A stretch of 64,000 nt of DNA, from the NCBI GenBank assembly GCA_021229015.1, contig CM037791.1, positions 1,240,001 through 1,304,000 of the forward strand, given 5' to 3'. The notes under the pieces were generated by a model, which worked only from the letters and a program-made list of their open reading frames with translations, had not been told where the DNA came from and ran no database searches. Made by a program: the position numbers and the translations under genes. Positions 1-9,086 of the stretch are shown in pieces. Within the stretch, counting starts at the first letter, position 1, and each line of letters begins with the position of its first letter. This DNA comes from Solen grandis (Eukaryota; Mollusca; Bivalvia; Adapedonta; Solenidae).

Positions 1-95
1 TGTCATTTAAAGATTTAAAGTTCAGTTAATCAGTATTCATGAAGTCATAAATTTGATTTAAATATTCATGATTCATGAAGTAAAGAGTTAAATTC
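1..95. repeat. Partial AT-rich inverted-repeat element (right end)
   Basis: The opening bases (repeated ATTCATGA and CATAAATTTGAT text, ending AAGTAAAGAGTTAAAT) resemble the right arm of the inverted-repeat element at 10769-11035. This is probably the truncated end of a related MITE whose other arm lies outside the window. Confidence 0.3.
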
Positions 96-170
96 GGATA
101 TATACAAAACGTCAACTATCTAGGGTAGTTGTTCATTTTTCTTTCTTTTTTTGTTCATTGTATTACTTAC

Positions 171-369
171 CTAGGAAAGAACTCACTACTCAAGTTTTTG
201 ACCCAGCTCAGGTCTCTGTCTTCAATGTTTGGCAGATCATGTAGCCATGATGCAAAATTTCTGTTCTGATCATCACAAGTTACTACTGGGTGCCACAGAC
301 ACGTTTTGTTGTACGAAGTCAGACGATAACAAATGTTGGATGAATAGTCTCTATGTGGACACATGATAT
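171..369 (-). CDS. Internal exon of an unidentified gene, probably secreted or extracellular
   Basis: On the minus strand, 199 bases stay open between a candidate acceptor (CAG before 369) and a consensus donor (AG|GTAAGT after 171). The exon enters in phase 1 and leaves in phase 2. It encodes about 65 residues with four cysteines in the first half (CPHRDYSSNICYRL, KTCLWHP, VTCDD), two N-glycosylation sequons (NKT, NLS), and a tryptophan-containing second half (NFASWLHDLPNIEDRDLSW). The cysteines and sequons suggest an extracellular protein; that is inference. I do not recognise the family. The next exon would lie left of the window, and I found no convincing upstream exon between 370 and 8390. 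It could instead be a decayed gene fragment. Confidence 0.45.
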
Positions 370-439
370 CTGATAGACTCTCAAAACGCCTGAAATGCCA
401 GAATAATAAGTAAATGTGATGACATGGTACAAGGGGTCA

Positions 440-585
440 GATTCTTGAAGAGCGCTGTGGACCAGTGATAGCGTACATATGGATCTAAATGTTATGGGTT
501 CGAAGCCCAGTTTGACCAAGAATTTTTATGGCCAACCCATATATAACAGAACCAGACCAGCAGGAATTATCGAAAATGATTTGCA
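440..585 (+). mobile_element. tRNA-derived SINE copy (decayed)
   Basis: It has a B-box-like GGGTTCGAAGCCC near 497-509, preceded by CCAGTGATAGCG and followed by AAGAATTTTTATGGCCAACCC. The layout matches the better copies at 10547-10706 and 51583-51745. Confidence 0.45.
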
Positions 586-599
586 TAATTAGTAAGAAT

Positions 600-1640
600 T
601 ACACGCGTTTTCTAAACGGCGTTTCGTTGAAAGCGATAAGTATAATTTAGGTACCTAATTCTAAATTGTTGTGTATATGCCCTATATGACAATGCATGAT
701 TTTAAGAACATTGCAGGGGCGTGTATCGGGTGTGAAGTTTGACCTTAGGGTCACTCATACAGGACTGGGACTCAGAACTGTGTCATACCCTTCATTTTAT
801 AAACAAAGGTCACCATCTTGGAAAGCAAAAGGCATATTTTTGTCCATTACTGTTTCTGTTGGAAATTCCCGATAACAAGATATTTATATGAACACGTTAT
901 ATTTCGCTCCATTTGGTGTATGTAACTGCAAATTCATTTAAAAAAACAAAAGTTAGCGAACTGGAAATTAGAAGTGGGCAAGAATTTGCGAACATGAAAC
1001 TGATAACACGCAGTTGATATTGCTTTATCCAGCGTTTCTACTATCAATCTGTATTAAATACTTCCGTTTTTGCTAAATATAACGAACAAAATATATTTTC
1101 ACGTCATGAATCATAGTGAAATTTGACACAGAAAATAATGTCAAAAAAAAGAAAGAAAAAAGAAGAAAAGAAAACAACGACTTTACAAAACGGAACGATG
1201 TAGTTGAAAATCAAATATGGTAAGCCGCGGCTGTCTTCTTTGCAGCCTTTCCAGCGGGTTTCATTTCTGAAATATTTAACTCTCAAACAAAACAGCTAAA
1301 AAATAGGAGCACATTTATGATTATACAACAATTAAAGTATCAGCTGAAGTAAGCGTCCCAATTACTGAAATGTAAAGATGATGTTAGTTTTGGAAAAATA
1401 TATCTAATAATTATATTCCCCCCAAATACAGCATCGCAACACTCTTCAAAGCGTATAAGTAAATAATGTAATTACAATATGTGGACAGGGCCAACTTTTA
1501 AAACTTAAATTTGACAGTCAGTTATGTAAATATCACCTGCAAGTCGGCTTCGATCACTTTGTATACAGATTGACGGTGTGACATCTTTTGAATAAATTAA
1601 TCTGTTTATGTAAAGTATAGCAGATCAATGCCGCGAGATA
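600..1640. other. No gene seen
   Basis: AT-rich single-copy-looking sequence. The only notable item is a short minus-strand lysine/alanine-rich reading frame near 1220-1270, listed among the rejected items. Confidence 0.4.
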
Positions 1641-1886
1641 CCAAAGTCGTAAACATGGCACTGTTATAGCTCCCTTGCTTGGCGCTAAGCATAATTTTTA
1701 TAAGGGTATTTGCAGAACTGGTTGGCCCGGTGCCAGGATAATGTAACTGGGTGTGGTATCATGCCACATATCTACGGCGTGATACTGCAGTGTGGCAGCA
1801 CTATATCTGTCTCAAATAGACATCGCCTCCACATGACTGAAATACTGTTGGAGGGACGTTAAACCCAACAAACAAACAAATCTAAA
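1641..1886 (+). mobile_element. SINE-like dispersed repeat, copy 1
   Basis: Contains TATAGCTCCCTTGCTTGGC, GTTGGCCCGGTG, CAGTGTGGCAGCACTATATC and the tail GACTGAAATACTGTTGGAGG followed by ACGTTAAACCCAACAAACAA. The same blocks in the same order recur at 41365-41605 and 44548-44770. Three copies of about 240 bp with an A-rich, CAAACAAA-type tail indicate a retroposed SINE. Confidence 0.6.
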
Positions 1887-2164
1887 ATTACTTACACTGC
1901 GCTTGATTGAGTCGAAAAAAGAAAGAAACAGCATAAAACCAACACACAATGGCGTACCATCATTTCTACATTATCTTATTTCACAACATTCCGTATGTGT
2001 ATCAGTTCACTTATCAACTTGTTTGCTAACAGACAAATCTGTATAAGGAAATGTTATTGAAAATTAGCGGTCTCACAACGCTATGGATAAGGGGTTCAAA
2101 CATTTGCTTATAAGAATCCCCGGTAGATTGGGTGAGAGGTTTCCGAATGGCAATTGTATTGGAC

Positions 2165-2183
2165 GTGTGTGTGTGTGTGTGTG
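2165..2183. repeat. (GT)n microsatellite
   Basis: About nine GT units directly visible. Confidence 0.9.
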
Positions 2184-2536
2184 ATTTCTATACTGTCGAT
2201 CTAAAGTACTTCCATTCATTATTCTAACAGCAGAAAGTAATTAAAACTGGCGATTAAGTATCTAAATAATGTTAGCCTCAATTGGTTAAAACAGATATAA
2301 AGTCTGAAATGGCTCGACGAAGGTGTCCTCAGTTGGAAACGGAGTGAAATTGCAATACAGGCATCTAACTCCTGGATGTTTTCATTGCTCCTGTAAATTT
2401 AGGTCTTAAGAAATCGACAGAAAACTGAAATATTGCATAACACTATCAATTAAAATAGAAATTTGCCATTGTAAGAAAGACATAAAACAACAAAAAAAAA
2501 CACTGGATTACTTTAAATTTAGACACTAAAACTGGC

Positions 2537-2666
2537 GCGAGACATTGGAAATAGATGGAAATGCGAGACATTGGAAATTGATGGAAATGCGAGACATTGG
2601 AAATAGATGGAAATGCGAGACATTGGAAATAGATGGAAATGCGAGACGTTGGAAATTGAATGAAAT
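2537..2666. repeat. 26-bp minisatellite, five copies
   Basis: The unit GCGAGACATTGGAAATAGAT plus GGAAAT repeats exactly at 2537, 2563, 2589, 2615 and 2641, with few substitutions (ATAGATGG alternates with ATTGATGG). The unit is not a multiple of three, so long reading frames across it on the minus strand are accidental. Confidence 0.9.
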
Positions 2667-2822
2667 GCGTTGAGAGAGGTATACGACAGACAGACAGACA
2701 ATGATGGAAATGTGGAAGACATGGTAGTACAGAACTGAGGACTACTGGCTGTGTTGACTTCAAGTCTGAAGTTCTTTAAGAACATACATTTCAGCATATC
2801 ATTTTAAACAGGAGATGAATAC

Positions 2823-2992
2823 CTGGACTTTATAGGACACGAATTTAATAGTTGAGAGAGACCTCGGCCACCCGTTTCTTATCTCAATGTCCTTAAAACA
2901 GTGCGTCAAGCAGTGTACAGAGGCTATTGATCGCCCTAGCCTGCTGGGTAATTTATTTGCCCAAGTGGTGACACGGCGTGTAAAGGTACTAC
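2823..2992 (-). other. Coding-looking segment, exon or decayed gene remnant
   Basis: Minus-strand open frame with protein-like composition (TFTRRVTTWANKLPSRLGRS, then HCLTHCFKDIEIRNGWPRSL), bounded by a candidate acceptor (TTATCAG) and a candidate donor (CCAG|GTATTC). I do not recognise the protein. It may be a piece of a transposon-encoded protein rather than a host exon, and no phase-matched partner exon was found nearby. Confidence 0.25.
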
Positions 2993-3439
2993 TGATAAAT
3001 AATCCGTCTTCAGATATGTGCACTTAGGTGTTTACCTGGACATGCACGTGATGTAAGATGACATTAACAGAAGAGTATACTTTCCGATGCTGGTTTTAAA
3101 TTTTAACACTTCGGTGCATCTTATTGGCTTTTAAGTTCCGAAGTATAAATCATTTCACAAAGGGTTCGACAATACTTGGTATAATTCGCTGTTTTACACT
3201 GACCAATCAATGACTGAGGAAAATTTCATGTGTTTGTTTATTTCCCGTTGAACAATGTGTGGAACTTTACACCAGCATGTAGATTAGGTGGTGGGTGAGT
3301 GTTCGCTGATTTACGTAGGTTTACATCTCATTTCGGAGTGAAATGGTCTATTTATGTCTTGATTTGTCCAAACACATCTAGTCCGCAACAAAGATCTATT
3401 GTTTAGCTGGTCTTTGGTCTGCTATCCCTGTTTATAATG

Positions 3440-3640
3440 TCTTAAAACTGTTGGTTTGAAGCTCATCATCACTGCGACAGTATTTCATCATATTGCGCCC
3501 TCTAGATAATTACAAGTGCAGGAAGAGCGTAGAGGCACCAGGGTAGAGATCCATCGACTTAAGGCAAGTTGACTTGGAGGCTTCCTCGCATGAACATTCG
3601 AGTAACAGGATTCGATCCCAAAGGGCGATGATCTTATTTT
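3440..3640 (-). mobile_element. tRNA-derived SINE (Leu-type head), antisense
   Basis: On the plus strand: ACTGCGACAGTATTTCATCA, GATAATTACAAGTGCAGGAA, AGGCTTCCTCGCATGA and the inverted B box AACAGGATTCGATCCC. This block order is shared with the antisense copy at 61341-61582 and with sense copies at 24643 and 42640. Confidence 0.55.
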
Positions 3641-3771
3641 GCACTAGTACAAACAGATCTTGGTGGCTAATTTTTATAACTTAACCCTAATCAGTTATAA
3701 CATCTGTGCATTAAAATTAAGCAATTTGAGTAAACTTAATTAATGCGACTGTGCATAGTAATAACCCCATT

Positions 3772-3815
3772 TGTGTGCGCGCGTGTGTGTGTGGTGTGTG
3801 TGTGTGTGTGTGTGT
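3772..3815. repeat. (GT)n microsatellite
   Basis: Interrupted GT/GC tract lying immediately left of the foldback element. Confidence 0.9.
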
Positions 3816-3825
3816 TTAATTTACC

Positions 3826-4917
3826 GATATCTACGATGGCATAGAGGTGACATGCACTACTCTTTTTTATGTCAAGGGTATGACTAAGTAACTCGAGGGA
3901 ATAAGATATATACTCCAGGAAATGACTTAAGTATCTCGAGTGAATGAAATAATAATTTGTGGGAATGAGGTAATAACTCGAAGGAATAAGTTAATCATTT
4001 CGAGAGAACGAGATAGTAACTCAAGGATCAAGTCAAGTATCTCGAGGGAAAGAGATGTCAGTCGAGGGACTGAGATAATAACTTGAGTGAACAAGATAAT
4101 AACTCGAGGGAACAATTTAATTATCTCAAGGGAACGAGATAATAAGTCGAGGGAATGAGATAATAAATTGAGGGAATTAGTTACTAACTCGAGTGAATGA
4201 GTTAATAATTCAAGGGAACGATTTACTATCTCGTTCCCTCGAGTTAGTCAACCAATCAAATTACTTGTTTAATTGTCATTCATAATAGTCATGGCTGACA
4301 GAAACGATCTAATTGTAAGATATTTTCTTATAGCCAAATGACTTATGCTATGCTGAACACACATGGTATTTTCATTTCCGTACACCAATTACACAAAATT
4401 CTGCGCTCATTTAATTTGAAAAAGAGAAACTATAGTGATATTAAGACAGTTATGGATTTATTCTGAACATAAACAGTCTGGAGGCCGTCACAGTTACAGA
4501 ATTTTGAGGCAGAGATGTTTGGTACGCGGACTTTACACATATATTCTTGATCGCAATATTTGACTGGTTGACTCATTCTCTCAAGATAACAAGTCATTCC
4601 CTCAAGTTATTATCTGTTCCCTCGACTTACTATCTTGCTCTCTAGAGATAATAATTCCCAAATTGGCCCCTCAAATTATAATCCCATTTCCTCGACTTAT
4701 TATGTTCCCTCGAGATAATAAGATGTTCCCTCGAGTTATTATCTCATTCCTTCGACTTATTATCTGTTCCCTCGAGATAATTAAGTCGATCCTTCAAGTT
4801 AATAACTCGTTCCCTCAAGGCTTATTGTCGTTCCCTTAAGTTCATATCTCGTTCCCTCGAGTTAGTAATTTGTTCCCTCGACATAAAAAGTAGTGTCACT
4901 TTTGTGCCACCGTATAT
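3826..4917. mobile_element. Foldback element with tandem-repeat arms
   Basis: The left arm (about 3826-4280) carries many degenerate copies of a roughly 20-bp unit, AACTCGAGGGAACGAGATAA. The right arm (about 4545-4917) carries the reverse complement (TTATCTCATTCCCTCGAGTT). The termini also match in inverted orientation: GATGGCATAGAGGTGACA on the left corresponds to the complement of TGTCACTTTTGTGCCACC on the right. The inner edges match too: AGTCAACCAATCAAAT against ATTTGACTGGTTGACT. About 260 bp of unrelated AT-rich sequence separates the arms. There is no transposase frame, so if mobile it is non-autonomous. Confidence 0.7.
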
Positions 4918-4920
4918 AAA

Positions 4921-5597
4921 ACAAGAGGGTCATAGAGGCACTGAATCGCTTACCTGAGTATAAGGTTACTCAAAGAACATCTGTACTAAAACATTTAAAT
5001 CTGGCCAGAAGTTTTGAAGGAGGTGATTTTTAAAGTTTTCATAATTCCTTTCTTTCCATTGCCATGGCAATCAGTATTCTACATAGATCAAGTTTATTTT
5101 AGCAACTTTTGTGAAGGTTCACCCAAGGATCATCTCTGCAAAGTTTAATAAAAAATTCTGTCCAGCGTATTCAGGAGATGTCGTTTAAAGTTTTCACTAT
5201 ACACATACATGTATAAGGCAAATTAGCCCCGTCCCTGGTGGCCATATTTTTTAATGGATCGGAATAATTTTAGCAAACTTGGTAGAGGGTTACCCAAGGA
5301 ACATCTGTACCAAAATATTTTAAAATCTGGCAAGGAGTTTTAAAGGAGATGATTTTTAAAGTTTTCATAATTCATTTCTTTCTGTTGCCATGGCAACCAG
5401 AGTTCTAATGGATCAAGTTTATTTTAGCAAATTCTGTGTCGGTTCATCAGGCTCATCCCTGCCAAATTTAATCAAATTCTGTCCAGCGGTTTCAGAGGAG
5501 ATTTTGTTTAAAGCAAATTGTTGACGACGCACGACGATGGATGACAGACGCAGGGTGATCCTAATAGCTCACCATTAGCACGTTGTGAGCTAAAAAC
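4921..5597 (-). mobile_element. Family A inverted-end element, antisense copy
   Basis: Starts with ACAAGAGGGTCATAGAGGCA and CGCTTACCTGAG and ends with AATAGCTCACCATTAGCACG then TTGTGAGCTAAAAA. These are the reverse complements of the two ends of the sense copies at 21340-23033 and 53938-54752. The inside contains two diverged units with GTTGCCATGGCAACCAG-type text. Confidence 0.65.
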
Positions 5598-5599
5598 TT

Positions 5600-7973
5600 C
5601 AGAAAATCTGACGATGCAGAATATCACAAATCATGATAATAATGTAAGATTTTAAGCATATCTATATATTTTATTATATATTTTACATTCAACTGATTTT
5701 CCCTCAGATTCATGAAAAAATAATTTAAATAATCAAATACTCAACAATATAATTCAAAGAATCAAAACATGAAAACAACTATAATCACAAGAGAACCACC
5801 ATCACACACTCAATCCTGAAGTCTCGTGCATCTGTGGTACATCTAATCTTTGCACTTACGTTATCTTATCTGGAATGAACTTTTACATATAGCTTAAACA
5901 TATTCTTTTTCTTATCTTATGGTGACAGAGCCAGATTCTTCACCAACATTACACTATTACATATTATAATGTCTAAGAAATAACATCCCAATAGAAAAAA
6001 AAAACAATTAAGATGCAAAATAAATATATGTGAACATACCGGTGATGTGAACATTAGTGCGCAAAATACATGAGCGTTTACTGTATACACGTCCTACATA
6101 TAGTCAGGGTGGTTTGGTTTTTACTTCTAATTTACAGGACGGTATAACATTCAAAACATTATCATTGTATGTCAATTCAATATCGCATGCATTTTAACCA
6201 AGTAGGAGAGAAAAACTGAAATTAAAAATGAAAGTAGATTATAAGGTACGATAATTCCAAAAACAAGATGAAGGAAAAAATTGTTGTTGTTGTTGTTTTT
6301 TTTCTCCTAATATTCATAGAAGGCACATGTTAACAATATTTTAACAGTATTACTATATAGAGTTGCTTTATTTTTTAAGATAATACTAAATAAAAGCAAC
6401 AGCACTTTTTGTCTTTCCAAACTTATGTTGATGTGATAATTGTAACAAAATATAAATATATAAGCAATGTAACATTCTATAAAATGAGTTTACTTCTACA
6501 CTTGTGTATCATCTCTTCCTTAATCAACAGTTAAAGTACCCATTAATCTTAAGTATTACTTAGATTTAACTACGATTGTTGGATTTCCAACCAGGTCACA
6601 GAGAATGGGTAAAAGTATAAAAAAAAAAAACATAGACATTTTAGTCAAAATCATTATTTTTAAATATTTCTGAAGAGACTACTATATTAATATTGACAAA
6701 ACATACAGGACATGTATTACTAACAAGAGCTGGTTGTTATATAGTGACACAGACTATTCTGAAGCTAAGTACTTATAAGTTGTAAGCTCACATACTTGCC
6801 AAGTGTGAGTGGAAATTTATAAATGCGAGTTAAAATTTCCGGTACTTGCTTTTTTTGCGAGTGGAAAAAGAGTAGCTTATGTTGAGTTAAAGAACTATGA
6901 TCCATAGCCTGCAGTTACAAGATGATGGATGTCTGCAGAGAGACAGAAAGACCCATCACTCTGCCATGTGGGGCCCAAAACTAAAATTTACATGCTTAGT
7001 TTGTTTTCACTATATGCTATGGGTCATTGTTTTGTACTATGTTGTTAAAACTGATATTTGACTCTTTACAAGTAAAGAATTTAAAATTGATTTTTCATTT
7101 AGCAATTAAAACAAGTAAAACAATTTACTACTTGCTAAAAATAATGAGTGCAAAATCTGGCTAAATTCAAACCCTGGTGTTAGTCCAAAAAAGGCCATAA
7201 TTTGTAAAACATTTGGTCAAAAGTTATCCTACTTGTTTAATCCACTAGAGACCTCAGTAGAGTATTCAGTCAATAAACATTGCTGGATACAGTATCCTAG
7301 TCATCTGCCTGCAAAACTTCTCCAAATTTAGTTGCATGCAAAACCTAAATCAACATTTTTAAGTTCAAAAGGGACATAATTTGTAATGAATTCAGACAAG
7401 AGTTACCTATCAAGATGGTCTGATGCCCCTGAAGTTTCAGGTCAATTTCATGACTGATTGGTGAGAAATTAGCATAAAAATATGTTGCATGCTCAACTTT
7501 AACCAATTTTCTAAGTCCAAAAAGCACCATATTTTGAAATGAATTTAGTAAAGAGTTACCCACCTTGGCTGCCCAATGCCCCTTACTTTCAGGTAAATAC
7601 AAAGAATGATTACTGAGATATAAGCTGGATAGCAGCTTGCAGACAAAATCATGCTAATCTTTAACCAAAATGTCTTTAGAAGCCAAAAATGACCATAATT
7701 AGTATTAAATCCAGTAAAAGATTTTCCATTTCTATAGTCTGATACCCCTTGAACATGTTAACGATGTTCAAATCTATTCTATGCCTGGTTACTGAGATTG
7801 AGATACTGTTTAACCAATGCTGACACCAATGCCAACATGGGTGATTTCAATAGCTCTTATAGTCCAGCTAAAAATTACAATTCTAGTGAAGTATTTGAAT
7901 TGTAAAACAGATTTTCAACACTTGAAAGAAAACTTGAACCTATCTAGAATGACCTACACATGGGTGATGTCAA

Positions 7974-8015
<42 letters not shown>

Positions 8016-8390
8016 GTAATTGAGTGATGCCATATTACTGACACAAGAGAGCGAATTATGTCATATACAGACACAACTTGGTGATATCCAGTCACAAATA
8101 AAAGTGCAGTTTTTTGTCAATCTTCAACTTGACAATTCATTTATACCATTCATTTACCTCTCATAATAATAAATATGTACTAGTATGCTACAATTTGCGG
8201 ATGCACACTAGCACACAAGTTTCTTTTTTTGGTCTCTCTTCTTGACAAGAATCCCATTCTTATCAAAACATAAACTCATCACCAAAGTCATCCATACTGG
8301 GAGAATAAGTTCTCTTTATAATTTCATAAAGATAAATATTGATTTCAATTCTGTAAGTAATCATAACAAAGATATTGCACCATTCTGATT
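5600..8390. other. Gene-free, low-complexity and decayed repeat sequence
   Basis: 5600-7150 is AT-rich with no coding signal. 7150-7800 holds diverged repeats of the form AAGTCCAAAAAGGGCCATAA, seen also near 17700-18500. Downstream of the WASHC1 stop at 8391 this strip would contain the 3' UTR, but I see no clear AATAAA on the minus strand. Confidence 0.4.
7976..8014. repeat. (CA)n microsatellite
   Basis: Uninterrupted CA tract of about 19 units. Confidence 0.95.
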
Positions 8391-9086
8391 CTAATCCTCC
8401 CAGTCATCATCTGCCTGGGCTGGCTCCTCCCCACTCCCTTCTGGTTTGGGTGGGGCTGGAATCATTGAGGAGATCTTGTCCATGGCACCTCCTCCTCCGC
8501 CTGAACTGTCACTCTTCTCACTACTTCCAGGGTTCCCGCTACCTGATATACCCTTCCTCCTCATTGTCAATTTTGCAAAGAGATCTCCCATAAGATCCCC
8601 TCCGTCCCCACCTTTAGACGTCTTTTCTTCTTTCTTCTTTTCCCTTCTCTCTTCTTTTTGCTTTTGTGCACTCTTTAACTTAGCCTTTCCTGCACCACCT
8701 GCCTTTCGAATGGCATCCATCAGACTGGACCGACCTCCATTCCCACTGGCCACCTCTGGAGGTACATCCCCGCCAGGCGGGGGGGGTGGCGGGGGTGGTG
8801 CTGGAGCTCCTCCTGTGTCTGGGGGCGGGGGTGGGGGAGGAGGAGGGGCTCCCTGGGGTGGTGGGGTGGTGGAGGTGGAGGTGGGGCATTTTCTGGTGGT
8901 GGGGGAGGTGGGGGGCAGGAGGGGCTCCAGCTGGAGGGGATGGGGCTGGGGTAGTACCCCCTGCGGCGGGGCCATCTGGAATAGCTTCAGCTTCAGACAC
9001 AACTGATGGAAGATCTGGAATGTTCATGACTGATGGGGCAATAGAGTCCTTTAAATCCTCCGTGTATGTTATATCGTCAGCAACAC
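8391..9086 (-). CDS. WASHC1: WASHC1 last coding exon (proline-rich and WCA regions)
   Basis: Acceptor TTGCAG before 9086. The exon begins in the frame [18 protein letters not shown] and continues to [10 protein letters not shown], then runs out of frame. The WH2-connector-acidic part reads in another frame from about [13 protein letters not shown] to the stop at 8391. The switch falls between about 8850 and 8920, in runs of C (G on the plus strand: 8910-8915, 8855-8858, 8863-8866). A net change of +2 or -1 base would join the frames. The third frame between these runs encodes proline-rich text with an ENAPPPP motif, which suggests two single-base losses. A sequencing or assembly error in homopolymers is more likely than a dead gene, because both flanks are well conserved. 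Confidence 0.85.

Noticed and set aside
1104..1290. Minus-strand start MKPAGKAAKKTAA after an acceptor-like TTTCAG
   Set aside because: Histone-tail-like, but stops after a few codons with no donor. The plus strand has equally good splice-like signals. Probably chance.
2446..2797. Two minus-strand frames with HFHLFPMSRISIY-type repeats
   Set aside because: Translation of the 26-bp minisatellite in two frames; no independent coding support.
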